Positions 17,222-25,600 of a DNA stretch of 64,000 nt are shown here, piece by piece (position 1 is the first letter of the stretch; every line of letters starts with the position of its first letter). The position numbers were made by a program, and so were the translations under genes. A model generated the notes under the pieces. That model did no database searches. It had not been told where the DNA came from and was given only the letters and a program-made list of their open reading frames with translations. The stretch comes from Flavobacterium sp. 9 (GTDB lineage Bacteria; Bacteroidota; Bacteroidia; Flavobacteriales; Flavobacteriaceae). The stretch spans positions 1,364,001 through 1,428,000 of the forward strand of contig NZ_PEEU01000001.1 of NCBI RefSeq assembly GCF_002754195.1. Reading direction: 5' to 3'.

Positions 17222-17292
17222 CGTAGATGCCTTTTGGCAAACAAAAAAACTATAGTCTTTATTTTCATAACTTTATACTAAATAATCAGGCT

Positions 17293-18192
17293 ATGAAAGA
17301 AATATGCATTGTTGAGTTTCCATCTAATTTAGGTTTAAAAGAACCTCAACCCGGAAAAGAACCCGGCGTAAAAAAACTACCCGATTGGTTGTGGAAAAAT
17401 AATTTGCACAAAGCCATAAATCCTGTAAACATTCTACGGTTAGATCCTCCCAAATATTCAAGTGTCAGAGATCTTGAAACCAATATTCTCAATGCAAATT
17501 CATTAGTTGATTATGCCAGAGAACAAGCTTATTTAATCAATAATCTATTGAGCCAAAACAAATTTCCTTTTGTACTTGGTGGTGATTGCAGTATACTTTT
17601 AGGACCAGCGATTGCATTAAAGCAAAAAGGCAATTACGGATTATTTTACCTCGACGGACATACTGATTTTATGAATGTTTCCCTTTCTGAAACCGGTGGC
17701 GTTGGCGGAATGGCGGCTTCTATTGTAACCGGAAACGGCCCCGAAAAACTTACCAATATCCTCAATTTATCTCCTTATATAAAAGAAGAAAACCTCTGGT
17801 GCGTAGGTAATCGCGAATATGATGACGAATACGAAGATCAAATCAAAAACTCGTCAGCAACCTATATAAGCCTTCAAACACTGCGAAAACAAAGTATCTT
17901 AAATTGCGTACAATCATTTCTCTCACAAGTTAAGAGCAAAAATCTCGATGGGTTTTGGCTTCATATCGATGTCGATGTTTTAAACGATTCGATAATGCCA
18001 TGCGTAGACAGTAGAACTCCGGACGGCCTGACTTATGATGAGTTTAATGAACTTACCTCCTATTTATTTCAAAGTGATAAACTAAGTGGACTCGAAATAA
18101 CAATTCTGGATCCTGATTTAGATCCAACGGGAAAATACACAAAAGATTTTGTTGTAAATATTACAAACACATTTACCTCATTTAATAATTAG
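17293..18192 (+). CDS. Arginase/agmatinase-fold protein
   Basis: A 299-residue ureohydrolase-family protein from the ATG at 17293. A longer frame from 17227 exists, but its start coincides with the expected transcription start and adds residues unlike the family. The manganese site is recognisable: GGDCS (96-100), DGHTD (121-125) and HIDVDVLND. The first motif is GGDHS in classical arginases, so one metal-ligand His is Cys99 here. It probably hydrolyses a guanidino compound or formiminoglutamate; the substrate cannot be assigned, and no hut or agmatine gene is nearby. Confidence 0.85.
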   Translation: MKEICIVEFPSNLGLKEPQPGKEPGVKKLPDWLWKNNLHKAINPVNILRLDPPKYSSVRDLETNILNANSLVDYAREQAYLINNLLSQNKFPFVLGGDCSILLGPAIALKQKGNYGLFYLDGHTDFMNVSLSETGGVGGMAASIVTGNGPEKLTNILNLSPYIKEENLWCVGNREYDDEYEDQIKNSSATYISLQTLRKQSILNCVQSFLSQVKSKNLDGFWLHIDVDVLNDSIMPCVDSRTPDGLTYDEFNELTSYLFQSDKLSGLEITILDPDLDPTGKYTKDFVVNITNTFTSFNN

Positions 18193-18246
18193 ATTTATGT
18201 GATATAAAAAAAACTTCTTGTGGCTATTTTATGATTAGAAGCGAAA

Positions 18247-18254
18247 TAATTTTG
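18247..18254 (+). promoter_or_regulatory. -7 promoter element of the carbonic anhydrase gene
   Basis: TAATTTTG fits TAnnTTTG and lies 52 bases before the ATG at 18307, giving a leader of about 45 bases. Confidence 0.45.
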
Positions 18255-18306
18255 CACAGTTTTATAAAGCATTTATAAAATCTCTAAAAACTTAAAAATC
18301 AGCAAC

Positions 18307-18981
18307 ATGAAAACAAAAATATCAATTCTTGCATTTATAGTATTTTCAATAATTTTTTCAATACTTAGTTGCAATAAAAACAACATTACAGAAGCAAACA
18401 AAAATCTAACTTCAATTGAAAAACTAACTGAAGGAAACAAACGTTTTCTGGACGAGAAATCAATTCATCCGCATCAAGGCAAAGAAAGTGTTTTAGCAAA
18501 TCAAGACGGACAAAAACCTTTTGCTGTCATTATCACTTGTTCAGACAGCAGAGTTTCACCAGAAATCGTATTTGATCAGGGAATTGGAGATTTATTTGTG
18601 ATTCGTAATGCCGGAAATTTAATTTCTGATATCGATATGGGAAGCATCGAATATGCTATCGAACATCTTGATACTAGACTAATTGTCGTTTTAGGTCACA
18701 CTGAATGTGGTGCCGTAAAAGCATATATTAATGACAAAGACGGAGCTTACAAAAAACACTTCAATCATATTGATAATATAGTTGAAACAATATCACAAGA
18801 AAAAGAAGAGATCGACGCAGACAAAACAACTCCAAAAGCAACAAATTATTTAGGAGCAATTGACGCGAATATCAAACATTCTACAAAATTAATTCAGAAC
18901 AATCCAATTGTAAAAGAACATAAAATTCAAATTGTTTCTATGCGATACGATGTACATACCGGAAAAGTGGAGCAATTGTAA
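18307..18981 (+). CDS. Beta-class carbonic anhydrase, lipoprotein
   Basis: A 224-residue zinc enzyme that interconverts CO2 and bicarbonate. Beta-class zinc ligands are C78, H131 and C134 (ITCSDSR and GHTECGAV), with the Asp80-Arg82 dyad. The N-terminus is a lipoprotein signal with Cys22 (ILSC), so the enzyme is exported and lipid-anchored rather than cytoplasmic, suggesting CO2/bicarbonate handling at the envelope. Full length after the signal. Single gene with its own promoter and terminator copy 5. Confidence 0.94.
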   Translation: MKTKISILAFIVFSIIFSILSCNKNNITEANKNLTSIEKLTEGNKRFLDEKSIHPHQGKESVLANQDGQKPFAVIITCSDSRVSPEIVFDQGIGDLFVIRNAGNLISDIDMGSIEYAIEHLDTRLIVVLGHTECGAVKAYINDKDGAYKKHFNHIDNIVETISQEKEEIDADKTTPKATNYLGAIDANIKHSTKLIQNNPIVKEHKIQIVSMRYDVHTGKVEQL

Positions 18982-19004
18982 CCAACATTCAACATAAAAT
19001 ACTA

Positions 19005-19040
19005 AGATCCGATTTGTGAAAACAAGTCGGATTTTTTTTT
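19005..19040 (+). terminator. GAAA-loop terminator, copy 5
   Basis: AGATCCGATTTGT, GAAA, ACAAGTCGGATTT with a T-run. The loop-closing pair is U-A. It ends the carbonic anhydrase transcript. Confidence 0.85.
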
Positions 19041-19044
19041 ATTT

Positions 19045-19152
19045 GGGCGTGTTTCGCCGCGACGAACCGTCCCGAAGCTTCGGGATCGCTGCAAGTCCTC
19101 GCACTTCCTACGTCAGGCTGTGGGCTTTTCACTATTATCCCTCACGCGAGCT
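19045..19152. repeat. GC-rich palindromic island
   Basis: About 108 bases much richer in G and C than the surroundings, including the perfect 16-bp palindrome TCCCGAAGCTTCGGGA (19070-19085) and the flanking CGTTTCGCCGCGACG. No open frame. It looks like a dispersed intergenic repeat rather than a gene. The remainder of the gap to 19292 shows nothing else. Confidence 0.55.
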
Positions 19153-19292
19153 CAGAATTCCAAAACAAAATTCATTTTAGATTGATTTATTGCAATAAAA
19201 AAAAGACTAATTTAGCTATGAGAAATAACTTTAAAAAAGCCTCATAATAAGTTATTCCTCAGTTCCAATTCAAATAAAAAAAGCTCATTATC

Positions 19293-19682
19293 ATGAATGC
19301 AGCCGTACAAGATTATAATAATTCGCAAACTAATTCAGACAAAGAAATCTGCAATCAATTGGCTATTTTAATCAACGAAAACCTGACAGATTACGAAAAC
19401 AAAATCTGGCATGCGCATCCGGTTTGGTTTCTTGACGGAAATCCAATTGTAGGTTACAGCAAACTCAAAAATTGTGTTCGCCTATTATTCTGGAGCGGAC
19501 AATCTTTTGACGAAGAAAAATTGGTAAACGAAGGTTCCTTCAAAGCTTCAGAAATTCGTTTTACAGCTGCTGAACAAATAAATAAAGAAGACTTAAAACG
19601 CTGGCTTAAAAAAGCCACCGAAATACAATGGGATTATAAAAACATCGTCAAACGCAAAGGTTTACTCGAACGACTAAAATAA
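19293..19682 (+). CDS. DUF1801 protein, first of three
   Basis: A 129-residue soluble protein. The pattern IWHAHPVWFLDGNPIVGYSKLKNCVRLLFWSG followed by FKASEIRFTAAEQIN places it in the DUF1801 superfamily, whose members (YdhG/frataxin-like fold) have no settled activity. Weakly similar DUF1801 genes lie at 29131 and 37551. DUF4919 follows after 61 bases. Confidence 0.8.
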   Translation: MNAAVQDYNNSQTNSDKEICNQLAILINENLTDYENKIWHAHPVWFLDGNPIVGYSKLKNCVRLLFWSGQSFDEEKLVNEGSFKASEIRFTAAEQINKEDLKRWLKKATEIQWDYKNIVKRKGLLERLK

Positions 19683-19743
19683 CAAAGCCATTTAACTTCG
19701 ATAATACGTACTTTATTTCAATCAAAACCAAAAAACCAAAACC

Positions 19744-20424
19744 ATGATTAGAAAAATTTTACTCCTCACAGTATTATTACTCACAATTACGTCATTCTCG
19801 CAAGAAGCCAATTTTAAAGTTCCGGATTATAAAGCAATAGAAAAAGAGATCAAAGACCAAAAATCGCCTTATTATTATCCCAAATTAATGGAACGATTTG
19901 TTAGTAATGATACCCTTTTAACCACTGATGATTATCAACATTTGTATCTTGGATACGTTTTTCAGCCTAAATACGATGCTTTTTGGAAATCACCCGACGA
20001 AAAAAAACTTAGTGAATTTTATGCCAAAGAAAAACTAGAAGTCAACGATTATGACGAAATCATAAAACTTGCCAATCACTCTTTAATAGATTTTCCATTT
20101 GATTTAAGACAACTCAATTTTCTAACTTATGTTTATCATCTCAAAGGCGATGAAAAAGCATCTGATATGGCTTCTTTAAAATTTCATAACATTTTGAATG
20201 CTATTTTTTCGAGCGGAGACGGAAAACAATGCGAAACCGGATTTCATGTTATATTAGTAGAACATGAATATGTAATGCTTAATGTTTTTGAAGTCGAATC
20301 TAAATCTCAATCTCTCGTTGGTAATTGCGATTATTTAAGCTTCGAAAAAGGCGTGTACAAAGTAGACGGTATTTACTTTAATATCGAAAAAATGCTCGAA
20401 AACGAATCTAAAGTTTTTAAATAG
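19744..20424 (+). CDS. DUF4919 secreted protein
   Basis: A 226-residue protein with a Sec signal peptide (about 1-20, ending SFSQ). The body matches DUF4919, a Bacteroidota family: DYKAIEKEIKDQKSPYYYPKLMERF near the start, then DDYQHLYLGYVFQPKYDAFW. Function unknown. The GNAT gene begins 18 bases after the stop, so the two are likely co-transcribed. Confidence 0.82.
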   Translation: MIRKILLLTVLLLTITSFSQEANFKVPDYKAIEKEIKDQKSPYYYPKLMERFVSNDTLLTTDDYQHLYLGYVFQPKYDAFWKSPDEKKLSEFYAKEKLEVNDYDEIIKLANHSLIDFPFDLRQLNFLTYVYHLKGDEKASDMASLKFHNILNAIFSSGDGKQCETGFHVILVEHEYVMLNVFEVESKSQSLVGNCDYLSFEKGVYKVDGIYFNIEKMLENESKVFK

Positions 20425-20442
20425 AAAATTGTTTTACACCAA

Positions 20443-20874
20443 ATGAAAATAGTACCGATTAGAAAAAGCGACTATGATTCCTTAAGAAAGTTGTTTTTAA
20501 AAGAAAGGCAAAACACCTTTCATTGGCTCGATCCTTTAGAATTTAAGTTGAATGATTTTGATCGATATACAAAAGGAGAATTTATATTGGTTGCTATTCT
20601 TGAAGATATTCCAGTAGGTTTTATTTCGATCTGGATGAAAGGCAATTTTATTCATCACTTATATATTGATCAAAACCAACAGGGAAAAGGCATCGGAACT
20701 GAATTATTAAAAGCAGCAATCCAAAAAACCAAACTTCCAATTACTTTAAAATGTCTCGAAAACAACACAAAAGCCGTTGAGTTTTATCTCAAAAAAGGCT
20801 TTTTCGCAGTAGAACGCGGACAATCTGAACATGGCGGATATATACTTTTTGAATTATTAAAAAAAATTGATTAA
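20443..20874 (+). CDS. GNAT-family N-acetyltransferase
   Basis: A 143-residue acetyl-CoA-dependent transferase. The acetyl-CoA loop is QQGKGIG in LYIDQNQQGKGIGTELL, followed by the LKCLENNTKAVEFYLKKGF motif of GNAT enzymes. Complete length. The acceptor cannot be predicted; the neighbours are envelope proteins of unknown function. Confidence 0.9.
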   Translation: MKIVPIRKSDYDSLRKLFLKERQNTFHWLDPLEFKLNDFDRYTKGEFILVAILEDIPVGFISIWMKGNFIHHLYIDQNQQGKGIGTELLKAAIQKTKLPITLKCLENNTKAVEFYLKKGFFAVERGQSEHGGYILFELLKKID

Positions 20875-20938
20875 ATTTTTATTCTCAAAAAGTCACATAA
20901 TCATTAAAAACTTTGATTTAACACATAACATTTAAACA

Positions 20939-21886
20939 ATGAAATTTCTTTGTAGTCTTATAATTTCGATTTGCATTTTTTCCTGCAAAAATAGCTTGCC
21001 ACCTCTAAGTGAAGAAGAAAGTCATATAGAAATACATAAAGAAATGGATAAAATATCTGTTGAACTTGAAAAATTTGATAACCAATTGGTAGTGCTTTAT
21101 TCAGAATCAGAAAAAAATCCAGAAATAGCAATCACAAAAGCAGATAGCCTATTAAATGCCTTTCAAAAAGAAAAAGACGAGTATAAATCCCGAATAAGAA
21201 AAAACGTAGAAAGTAGCATTAATTATTTTAAAGCAGAGTTGTATTATAAAATGGGCAAATACGACCAGTCTATTAAAGAATTAGATAAGGAAGGTTATGA
21301 TGAGTTGAATTATGGTACAGCTTATGCTGCTAATTATGTTAAACTAAAACGATTTGACAAAGCCAAAATCGCAATTGACAAAATTGGAAAAGGTTATTAT
21401 ATTTATGATTATGTTTTAGGTAATTATAATGAAGTCATTGGAAATAAAAAAGAAGCCAAAATTATTTACAAAGAAATAAAAGAAAACAAAGAAATAAAGC
21501 ATTATACTTATTATCCATGGGCTATTGCAAGATTTGAAGAACTTAACAAAACTAGTCCTAAATTATTAGATGAAACTTATTTTCCAACTCAAAATCCAAG
21601 TTTCGATATCGCGGATTCAGATAACGAAAATAGAACTAAAATTTTCGAAATGATTTTTGATATGCCGGAAGCAAAACACAAAAGTGTTTCTATATTTGAA
21701 TCACCACAAATAAATGATAAAGATTATTATTGGATAAAAGTTGGCGAAAATACAGGATTTCAACCTGAAGATTTTGTAACACAATTTAGTTTTTTCATTT
21801 ATCCTCAAAAAAATTTCGAAATAAAATATTACGATGAAAAAAACAATAAATTGATGACAATTGAAGAATGGAGAAAATCTAAATAA
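20939..21886 (+). CDS. Lipoprotein with TPR-like helical repeats
   Basis: A 315-residue exported lipoprotein (signal ending IFSC, Cys16). Residues about 80-200 show helical repeat character (YFKAELYYKMGKYDQSIKELD, then YAANYVKLKRFDKAKIAID, then YNEVIGNKKEAKIIYKEI), typical of divergent TPRs. The C-terminal third is not recognised. Probably a protein-binding envelope factor; no specific function. A membrane protein gene starts 36 bases downstream. Confidence 0.75.
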   Translation: MKFLCSLIISICIFSCKNSLPPLSEEESHIEIHKEMDKISVELEKFDNQLVVLYSESEKNPEIAITKADSLLNAFQKEKDEYKSRIRKNVESSINYFKAELYYKMGKYDQSIKELDKEGYDELNYGTAYAANYVKLKRFDKAKIAIDKIGKGYYIYDYVLGNYNEVIGNKKEAKIIYKEIKENKEIKHYTYYPWAIARFEELNKTSPKLLDETYFPTQNPSFDIADSDNENRTKIFEMIFDMPEAKHKSVSIFESPQINDKDYYWIKVGENTGFQPEDFVTQFSFFIYPQKNFEIKYYDEKNNKLMTIEEWRKSK

Positions 21887-21922
21887 AACCAATTAATAAA
21901 CAATAATCAAACAAAACCCCAA

Positions 21923-22513
21923 ATGACACAAATTACAAAAAAAGACATCGACAAACCAATTGGAGGATTATTCTTCATGATTATCAATACAGCAATTTGG
22001 GCTTTTATAGCCGAATATTATCTCGAAAATAAAGATTACAGACTTGTTGGAGTCCTTTTAGGTTTTATCATTACAGCCTTTTTATACTTCTATTTTACGT
22101 TTACCAAAGCACAAAAAACACTGGCTGATACTGTCGAAGAAAAAACTGCCGAAGAAAAAAGTAAAGAAAAATGGTTCTTAATCATCTTTGGTTTAGAAGG
22201 TTTGGGAATACTAGTGGCTAAAAATGTTTTAATGAACATCAATCACAACGAATTATTTATTTCGTTTTTTGCTTTAGCTGTCGGTCTGCACTTTTTTCCG
22301 TTAGCCAAAATTTTCAACCGTACTTTTGATTATTATATGGGAACCTGGACTTGCTTCTTTGCCATACTTGGCATTTATTTAATAACCCAAAAAGTAATAC
22401 CGGTAAATCTTGCAAACGTTGTGGTTAGTTTAGGTTGTGCAATTGCAACCATTTCTTATGGTGTGAGAATGATTAACGAAGGCAGAAAATTACTCCTGAT
22501 TAAAGCAAATTAA
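21923..22513 (+). CDS. Multi-pass membrane protein, unknown
   Basis: A 196-residue protein with about six hydrophobic helices and a charged cytoplasmic-type loop near residues 66-82 (TVEEKTAEEKSKEKW). I do not recognise the family with confidence. The short spacing suggests it is expressed with the preceding TPR lipoprotein. Confidence 0.7.
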   Translation: MTQITKKDIDKPIGGLFFMIINTAIWAFIAEYYLENKDYRLVGVLLGFIITAFLYFYFTFTKAQKTLADTVEEKTAEEKSKEKWFLIIFGLEGLGILVAKNVLMNINHNELFISFFALAVGLHFFPLAKIFNRTFDYYMGTWTCFFAILGIYLITQKVIPVNLANVVVSLGCAIATISYGVRMINEGRKLLLIKAN

Positions 22514-22582
22514 AAAAAATCGAACTCTTTATTTTCAGCAGCAAAATCAAAGAAGGTTTTAAAAATCATAGATTTCTGGCAT

Positions 22583-22665
22583 AGCCCCGATTGAAACGAC
22601 ATCCTTTTCATCCGCCTCAAGCGGATGAAAAGATATAGTGGAAAGCGGGACAAGACTTCTTGTTG
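22583..22665 (+). ncRNA. Structured RNA element, copy 2 (Flavo-1-like)
   Basis: AGCCCCGATTGAAACGACATCC, split around a perfect 11-bp stem TTTTCATCCGC/GCGGATGAAAA (22605-22615 with 22621-22631, loop CTCAA), then GATATAGTGGAAAGCGGGAC. The outer helix CCCG (22586-22589) pairs with CGGG (22646-22649). Compared with copy 1 at 9251 the outer pair changes from CCTG/CAGG, and the whole inner stem differs yet stays paired. The rest of the gap 22514-22845 holds no gene. Confidence 0.55.
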
Positions 22666-22809
22666 GAAATATTTTTTCTGCTCCTAAAAAAATAAAAATC
22701 CCTTGTTTTTACTGAATACAATCCTTTTTTAAAGAGTCGAAAAACTTTTTAAAGGCAAATATTTTTTACTTTTAAATAAAAATTTATCGTTTATCAATAA
22801 ATTTTTATT

Positions 22810-22817
22810 TACATTTG
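22810..22817 (+). promoter_or_regulatory. -7 promoter element of the DUF2975/HTH operon
   Basis: TACATTTG fits TAnnTTTG, 28 bases before the ATG at 22846. Confidence 0.5.
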
Positions 22818-22845
22818 CTATATGTTTATCTAAAATCAAAATATT

Positions 22846-23385
22846 ATGTCAACAAAATCAACCATCATTTTAAAAATCCTGAACGTTGTTTCATGGATTG
22901 CATTTATTGGAACTTGTGTAAAAGCGGGCTCACTATTAGTATCTTATTTTATAACTAAGAACTACCCCGAAATTGCAGCAAAAAATTTATCAATAGGTTT
23001 AGATTTATCGCAATTAAAAGCCTATGATGAAGTAGATTATACAATAATGGTTTTCTGTATTATTGTAATTACGATTTTTGAAGCACTGCTGTTTTATACC
23101 TTAATTCAGATTTTCATGAAGATCAATATGGTTAGTCCTTTTCATGAAACTATTGGTAAATTGATTCAAAAAATGAGCGCATTTGCTTTGATAATTGGGA
23201 TTTTCAGTAAAGTAGTAGTGTCGTATTCTGAAAAATTTACGGCTATGAAAATACCTCTTCCAAATATTATGGACCATATCGGACTTGGAGATGCCTTTTT
23301 ATTCTTTGCCATGATATTGTATTTTATCTCTCAGCTTTTTGCAAAAGGCGTTGAATTACAAAAAGAAAACGAACTAACGATATAA
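22846..23385 (+). CDS. DUF2975 membrane protein
   Basis: A 179-residue protein with four membrane helices. The arrangement, with a PFHETIGKLIQKMS segment between helices 2 and 3 and a following small Xre-type regulator, is typical of DUF2975 proteins, which in many bacteria pair with a YozG-like HTH gene, as here (3 bases apart). Function unknown; the pairing suggests a membrane sensor or target controlled by the regulator. Confidence 0.85.
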   Translation: MSTKSTIILKILNVVSWIAFIGTCVKAGSLLVSYFITKNYPEIAAKNLSIGLDLSQLKAYDEVDYTIMVFCIIVITIFEALLFYTLIQIFMKINMVSPFHETIGKLIQKMSAFALIIGIFSKVVVSYSEKFTAMKIPLPNIMDHIGLGDAFLFFAMILYFISQLFAKGVELQKENELTI

Positions 23386-23388
23386 ATC

Positions 23389-23595
23389 ATGCCAATAATA
23401 GTGAATTTAGATGTGATGATGGCGAAAAGAAAAATGTCATTAAACGAACTTTCTGAAAAAGTCGACTTAACTTTATCAAACCTTTCGATATTAAAAACCG
23501 GCAAGGCAAAAGCGATTCGGTTTAGTACGCTTGAAGCAATTTGCAAAGTATTAGATTGCCAACCAGGAGATATTTTAGAATTTGTAGCCGACTAG
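23389..23595 (+). CDS. Xre/YozG-type HTH regulator
   Basis: A 68-residue one-domain DNA-binding protein. The HTH_26/Xre fold is shown by MSLNELSEKVDLTLSNLSIL followed by IRFSTLEAICKVLDCQPGDI. It lies 3 bases after DUF2975 and is surely in the same transcript, probably regulating it. Confidence 0.9.
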   Translation: MPIIVNLDVMMAKRKMSLNELSEKVDLTLSNLSILKTGKAKAIRFSTLEAICKVLDCQPGDILEFVAD

Positions 23596-23674
23596 TTTTT
23601 ATTCGTAATTTAGTACTATAAAACACTTTACATTCTCTTTTCAATTTGATTCCTTTTAATTTAAAACATGAAAA

Positions 23675-24274
23675 ATGAATATTTTAATCGTTTATAGTCA
23701 TCCGAGCAAAAAATCATATACTTTTCAGGTCTTAGAACATCTGAAATCTGTCTTGGTAAAACAAAGTTGGAACATTGAAATTTCTGATTTGTACGCAATG
23801 AATTTTCAAAGCGATATGTCTGAAGAAGAATATGAAAGAGAAGGTTTTGCAAAAACGAATCTTCCTATTTCTAAAGATATTTTGGCCGAACATGAAAAAA
23901 TTGAAAAAGCAGATTGTATTATTTTTCTATATCCGGTTTGGTGGAGTGATTGTCCGGCAAAACTAAAAGGCTGGTTTGATCGCGTTTATTCGGTTGGATA
24001 TGCTTATGGACAAAATGAAACTTCAAAACCGATGAAAACAATTCCACTTGGGCTTGTAATTTGTACCGCTGGTCATCCAAATGAGTTTCTTGAAGAAATA
24101 GAAATGGCGCAAAGTATGAAAACCATTATGCTTGAAGATCGCCTTGGACAACGATTCAAAAATAAAGAAATGCTTATTTTGGGCGGAACTTTAGAGTTGG
24201 AAAAAGTGATGGAAAAACATTTTTCGCAACTTGATAAACTTGTAGAGAAAATTAAAAATTATATAGACAAATAA
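23675..24274 (+). CDS. NAD(P)H-dependent flavodoxin-fold oxidoreductase
   Basis: A 199-residue FMN or FAD enzyme of the flavodoxin_2 family (KefF/MdaB/YwrO-like quinone or nitro reductases). The Rossmann start NILIVYSHPSKKSYTF binds flavin phosphate, and ADCIIFLYPVWWSDCPAKLKGWFDRVYSVGYAY is the family core. Full length. It is not next to the Kef-type antiporter at 41.7 kb, so a KefF role is not supported. A palindromic terminator follows. Confidence 0.9.
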   Translation: MNILIVYSHPSKKSYTFQVLEHLKSVLVKQSWNIEISDLYAMNFQSDMSEEEYEREGFAKTNLPISKDILAEHEKIEKADCIIFLYPVWWSDCPAKLKGWFDRVYSVGYAYGQNETSKPMKTIPLGLVICTAGHPNEFLEEIEMAQSMKTIMLEDRLGQRFKNKEMLILGGTLELEKVMEKHFSQLDKLVEKIKNYIDK

Positions 24275-24308
24275 AAAAAGACTTTCTAATTAACGATTTC
24301 ACAACAAC

Positions 24309-24341
24309 AAACCCGACAGGTTTTAAAAACCTGTCGGGTTT
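24309..24341 (+). terminator. Hairpin after the oxidoreductase gene
   Basis: AACCCGACAGGTTTT pairs perfectly with AAAACCTGTCGGGTT, 15 bp with no unpaired loop base. Only a short T-run follows, so this may be a dispersed palindrome as much as a terminator. Confidence 0.6.
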
Positions 24342-24380
24342 AAAATATCGGTTCCTAAAAACAATAAATATCAACTTATA

Positions 24381-24848
24381 ATGAACATTAAAAAATTTAA
24401 AGTTTATGACTTATTCTGGATTACCTCCGTTCTTATTTTAATAATTGGGTTTATTTATCAAATTAATGATCCCAAATCTACATTAGATGTCAACATTCAT
24501 GATACTTACCTTATTATTGCAAATTATCAGTTAACCATTCTTTTATTTACATTCTATTTTTTAATGGGATTAGGATATTGGCTCGTTCAGAAGTTATTAA
24601 AGAAACAGCTTTTAAAGTCTTTAACCATAATTCATACTATAATTGTAATTGGAAGTTTTATAATTTACTGGAGTGCTTTTTTCTACGGAAAATTGTTTCT
24701 ACAAAATCCCGTGTTCCCAGAATACTTTGATGACCGCCAATTAATGAACATTATTTTGGTTAGTGAATTTTTACTCATTGTGTTTATTGCAACACCAATT
24801 TATATTATCAATTTATTGATTGGATTGTTTAGAATGAAAAATATTTAA
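24381..24848 (+). CDS. Four-helix membrane protein with a COX1-like HDTY motif
   Basis: A 155-residue membrane protein with four helices. The segment DVNIHDTYLIIANYQLTIL resembles the DIVLHDTYYVVAHFHYV stretch of cytochrome oxidase subunit I, but the haem and copper His residues of that stretch are not kept (ANYQ replaces AHFH), and it is far too short to be an oxidase. Function unknown. Confidence 0.7.
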   Translation: MNIKKFKVYDLFWITSVLILIIGFIYQINDPKSTLDVNIHDTYLIIANYQLTILLFTFYFLMGLGYWLVQKLLKKQLLKSLTIIHTIIVIGSFIIYWSAFFYGKLFLQNPVFPEYFDDRQLMNIILVSEFLLIVFIATPIYIINLLIGLFRMKNI

Positions 24849-24986
24849 TGAGTCATCATCACAGACTCCAACAATCTATATTCTATATTCTATATTCTAA
24901 ACTCTAAAATCATAAAATTATAAATTTGTCTGAAATCCCCCTTATAATTGTCAGCTTAACACCCTAATATATTGATTATTAGAAAG

Positions 24987-24994
24987 TACATTTG
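24987..24994 (+). promoter_or_regulatory. -7 promoter element of the SRPBCC gene
   Basis: TACATTTG fits TAnnTTTG, 27 bases before the ATG at 25022. Confidence 0.5.
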
Positions 24995-25021
24995 TTATAC
25001 TAATTTCTAAAAACAATAATT

Positions 25022-25507
25022 ATGAGTGCATCAGATTTTACCACAACTATAAAAGTAGACCAATCTCCTCAAGAAGTTTTTAATGCCGTTACCAATGTTC
25101 GCGGTTGGTGGTCAGAAGAAATTGACGGAAACACTGCAAAACTTAACGACGAATTTGAGTATCATTATGAAGATGTTCATCGTTGTAAAGTAAAATTAAT
25201 CGAAGTAATTCCGAATCAGAAAATTGTTTGGCTAATCGAGAAAAACTATTTCAAATTTACAGAAGATAAAACCGAATGGACCAACACAAAACCTACGTTT
25301 GAAATTTCGGAGAAAGACGGCAAAACCGAACTTCGCTTCACACATTTTGGTTTGGTTCCGGAATATGAGTGTTTTGATATTTGCAGAGACGCCTGGACAA
25401 CTTATATTCAGAAAAGTCTAAAAAATTTAATTACTACCGGAACCGGAAATCCAAACGGAAAAGACAAACCTCAAACCGAAAATGAGAAGAAACTTTCTGC
25501 AAAATAA
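25022..25507 (+). CDS. SRPBCC (AHSA1-like START) protein
   Basis: A 161-residue soluble lipid-pocket fold protein. VDQSPQEVFNAVTNVRGWWSE is the typical N-terminal strand-helix of AHSA1-like proteins, and ELRFTHFGLVPEYECFDICRDAW the C-terminal strand and long helix. Members bind hydrophobic ligands or Hsp90; no specific role can be given. The C-terminal tail (about 145-161) is polar and probably disordered. Confidence 0.88.
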   Translation: MSASDFTTTIKVDQSPQEVFNAVTNVRGWWSEEIDGNTAKLNDEFEYHYEDVHRCKVKLIEVIPNQKIVWLIEKNYFKFTEDKTEWTNTKPTFEISEKDGKTELRFTHFGLVPEYECFDICRDAWTTYIQKSLKNLITTGTGNPNGKDKPQTENEKKLSAK

Positions 25508-25600
25508 TACATGTACTATTTTAGGCTAAGACAATCGTAGATTTGGCTAAAGCAATTGATTTGTTGTTATGGAACTTTGTAACAACAAAAAAATAGAACG

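Noticed and set aside
17227..17292. N-terminal extension of the arginase-like gene
   Set aside because: The -7 element at 17214 puts transcription start at about 17228, and the extra residues do not match the family.
24381..24848. Cytochrome oxidase subunit fragment (pseudogene)
   Set aside because: The protein is a complete frame with a normal start and stop, and the metal-binding residues are absent rather than interrupted.
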